NCBI RefSeq assembly: GCF_022259695.1
Contig: NZ_CP092099.1
Location: 294,471 to 358,470, forward strand
Direction: 5' to 3'
DNA length: 64,000 nt
Source: Flaviramulus sp. BrNp1-15
Lineage (GTDB): Bacteria > Bacteroidota > Bacteroidia > Flavobacteriales > Flavobacteriaceae
Of this stretch, positions 63,982-64,000 are shown one piece after another. The notes under the pieces were generated by a model, which saw nothing but the letters and a program-made list of their open reading frames with translations, searched no databases and was not told the DNA's origin. Each line of letters begins with the position of its first letter. Within the stretch, counting starts at the first letter, position 1. The position numbers and the translations under genes are program-made.

Positions 63982-64000
63982 ATTCGCCCCCTCATTCGTC
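63982..64000 (+). repeat. right arm-type repeat, continuing past the window
   Basis: ATTCGCCCCCTCATTCGTC matches 57369-57387 at 18 of 19 bases, starting directly after the stop of the TPR gene. The sequence is cut by the window edge, so total length is unknown. Confidence 0.75.

Larger units (their letters stand above)
57237..64000 (+). mobile_element. small integrative element with HUH replication initiator; right end at or beyond window edge
   Basis: Contains, left to right: attachment relic, arm-type repeats, tyrosine integrase, 235-aa protein, excisionase-like HTH protein, 71-aa protein, iterons, two-tyrosine HUH Rep, 114-aa protein, then cargo (HEPN-like gene on the minus strand and TM-TPR gene). 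The two ATTCGTCCCC-type repeats at 57369 and 63982 bracket all genes. No phage capsid, relaxase-coupling protein or conjugation genes are seen. The size is about 6.8 kb if the right junction is just past 64000. Alternatively the repeats themselves are the attachment sites, with ends 57369 and about 64003. Confidence 0.78.

Overview
The window is AT-rich chromosomal DNA of a Bacteroidota member, almost certainly a marine-type Flavobacteriaceae. The evidence is a SusC/SusD pair, Bacteroidota-type -7 boxes (TAnnTTTG) ahead of many genes, an IPExxxVDY-family protein beside pyruvate kinase, a PID-CTERM mini-protein, an AddAB-like helicase/nuclease pair, OmpA with thrombospondin type-3 repeats, and the gene orders pyk/rnc/fabF/acpP/purN and accC/accB/fabH/rpmF/yceD/pdxA/ribE. 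Coding density is high and most genes are housekeeping.

Layout. 1-10.7 kb: 3' part of dinB, then pyk, an IPExxxVDY protein, rnc, fabF and acpP on the minus strand. Next come purN, RNase H, a PfkB-type sugar/nucleoside kinase and purF on the plus strand, and a pair of near-identical ~76-nt structured RNAs before superoxide dismutase. 10.8-20.4 kb: AddA-like helicase, kbl, OmpA-type porin, AddB-like nuclease and an alpha/beta hydrolase. 20.4-31.3 kb: tRNA-Ala(GGC), universal stress protein, GNAT and MATE genes, a nonsense-interrupted 2OG-Fe(II) oxygenase, queD, lpxH, MFS transporter, recJ, OsmC and a PBP4-type carboxypeptidase. 31.5-42.1 kb: SusC/SusD, an AOS-family PLP enzyme with a dipeptide epimerase, two AhpD-like proteins flanking an AraC-regulated cluster with a missed 56-aa gene, then rsmI. 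42.2-56.5 kb: tdk, alr, mscL, asd, prolyl oligopeptidase, ABC ATPase, Gre-like protein, FAD oxidoreductase, then the biotin carboxylase/fatty-acid/L32/pdxA/ribE block.

57.2-64.0 kb is an accessory region: a small integrative element. Its left edge is marked by a 14-bp relic of a tRNA 3' end followed by the leftward terminator of that lost gene. Inside are paired ATTCGTCCCC repeats close to both ends, a tyrosine integrase, an excisionase-like HTH protein, four iterons and a two-tyrosine HUH replication initiator. The cargo is two divergent genes: a possible HEPN-type protein (289 aa) and a membrane-anchored TPR protein (501 aa). The right end lies at or just beyond the window edge.

How the genes work together: the chromosomal part supplies purine synthesis (purN, purF), fatty-acid initiation and elongation (accB, accC, fabH, acpP, fabF), cell wall and envelope functions (alr, asd, dacB, lpxH, dipeptide epimerase, OmpA, SusCD), recombination and repair (AddAB-like, recJ, dinB), and cofactor or tRNA modification (pdxA, ribE, queD). 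The element appears able to excise, replicate by rolling circle and reinsert. Its cargo looks like an undescribed defence or stress module, but that function is inferred from gene position and weak motifs only.
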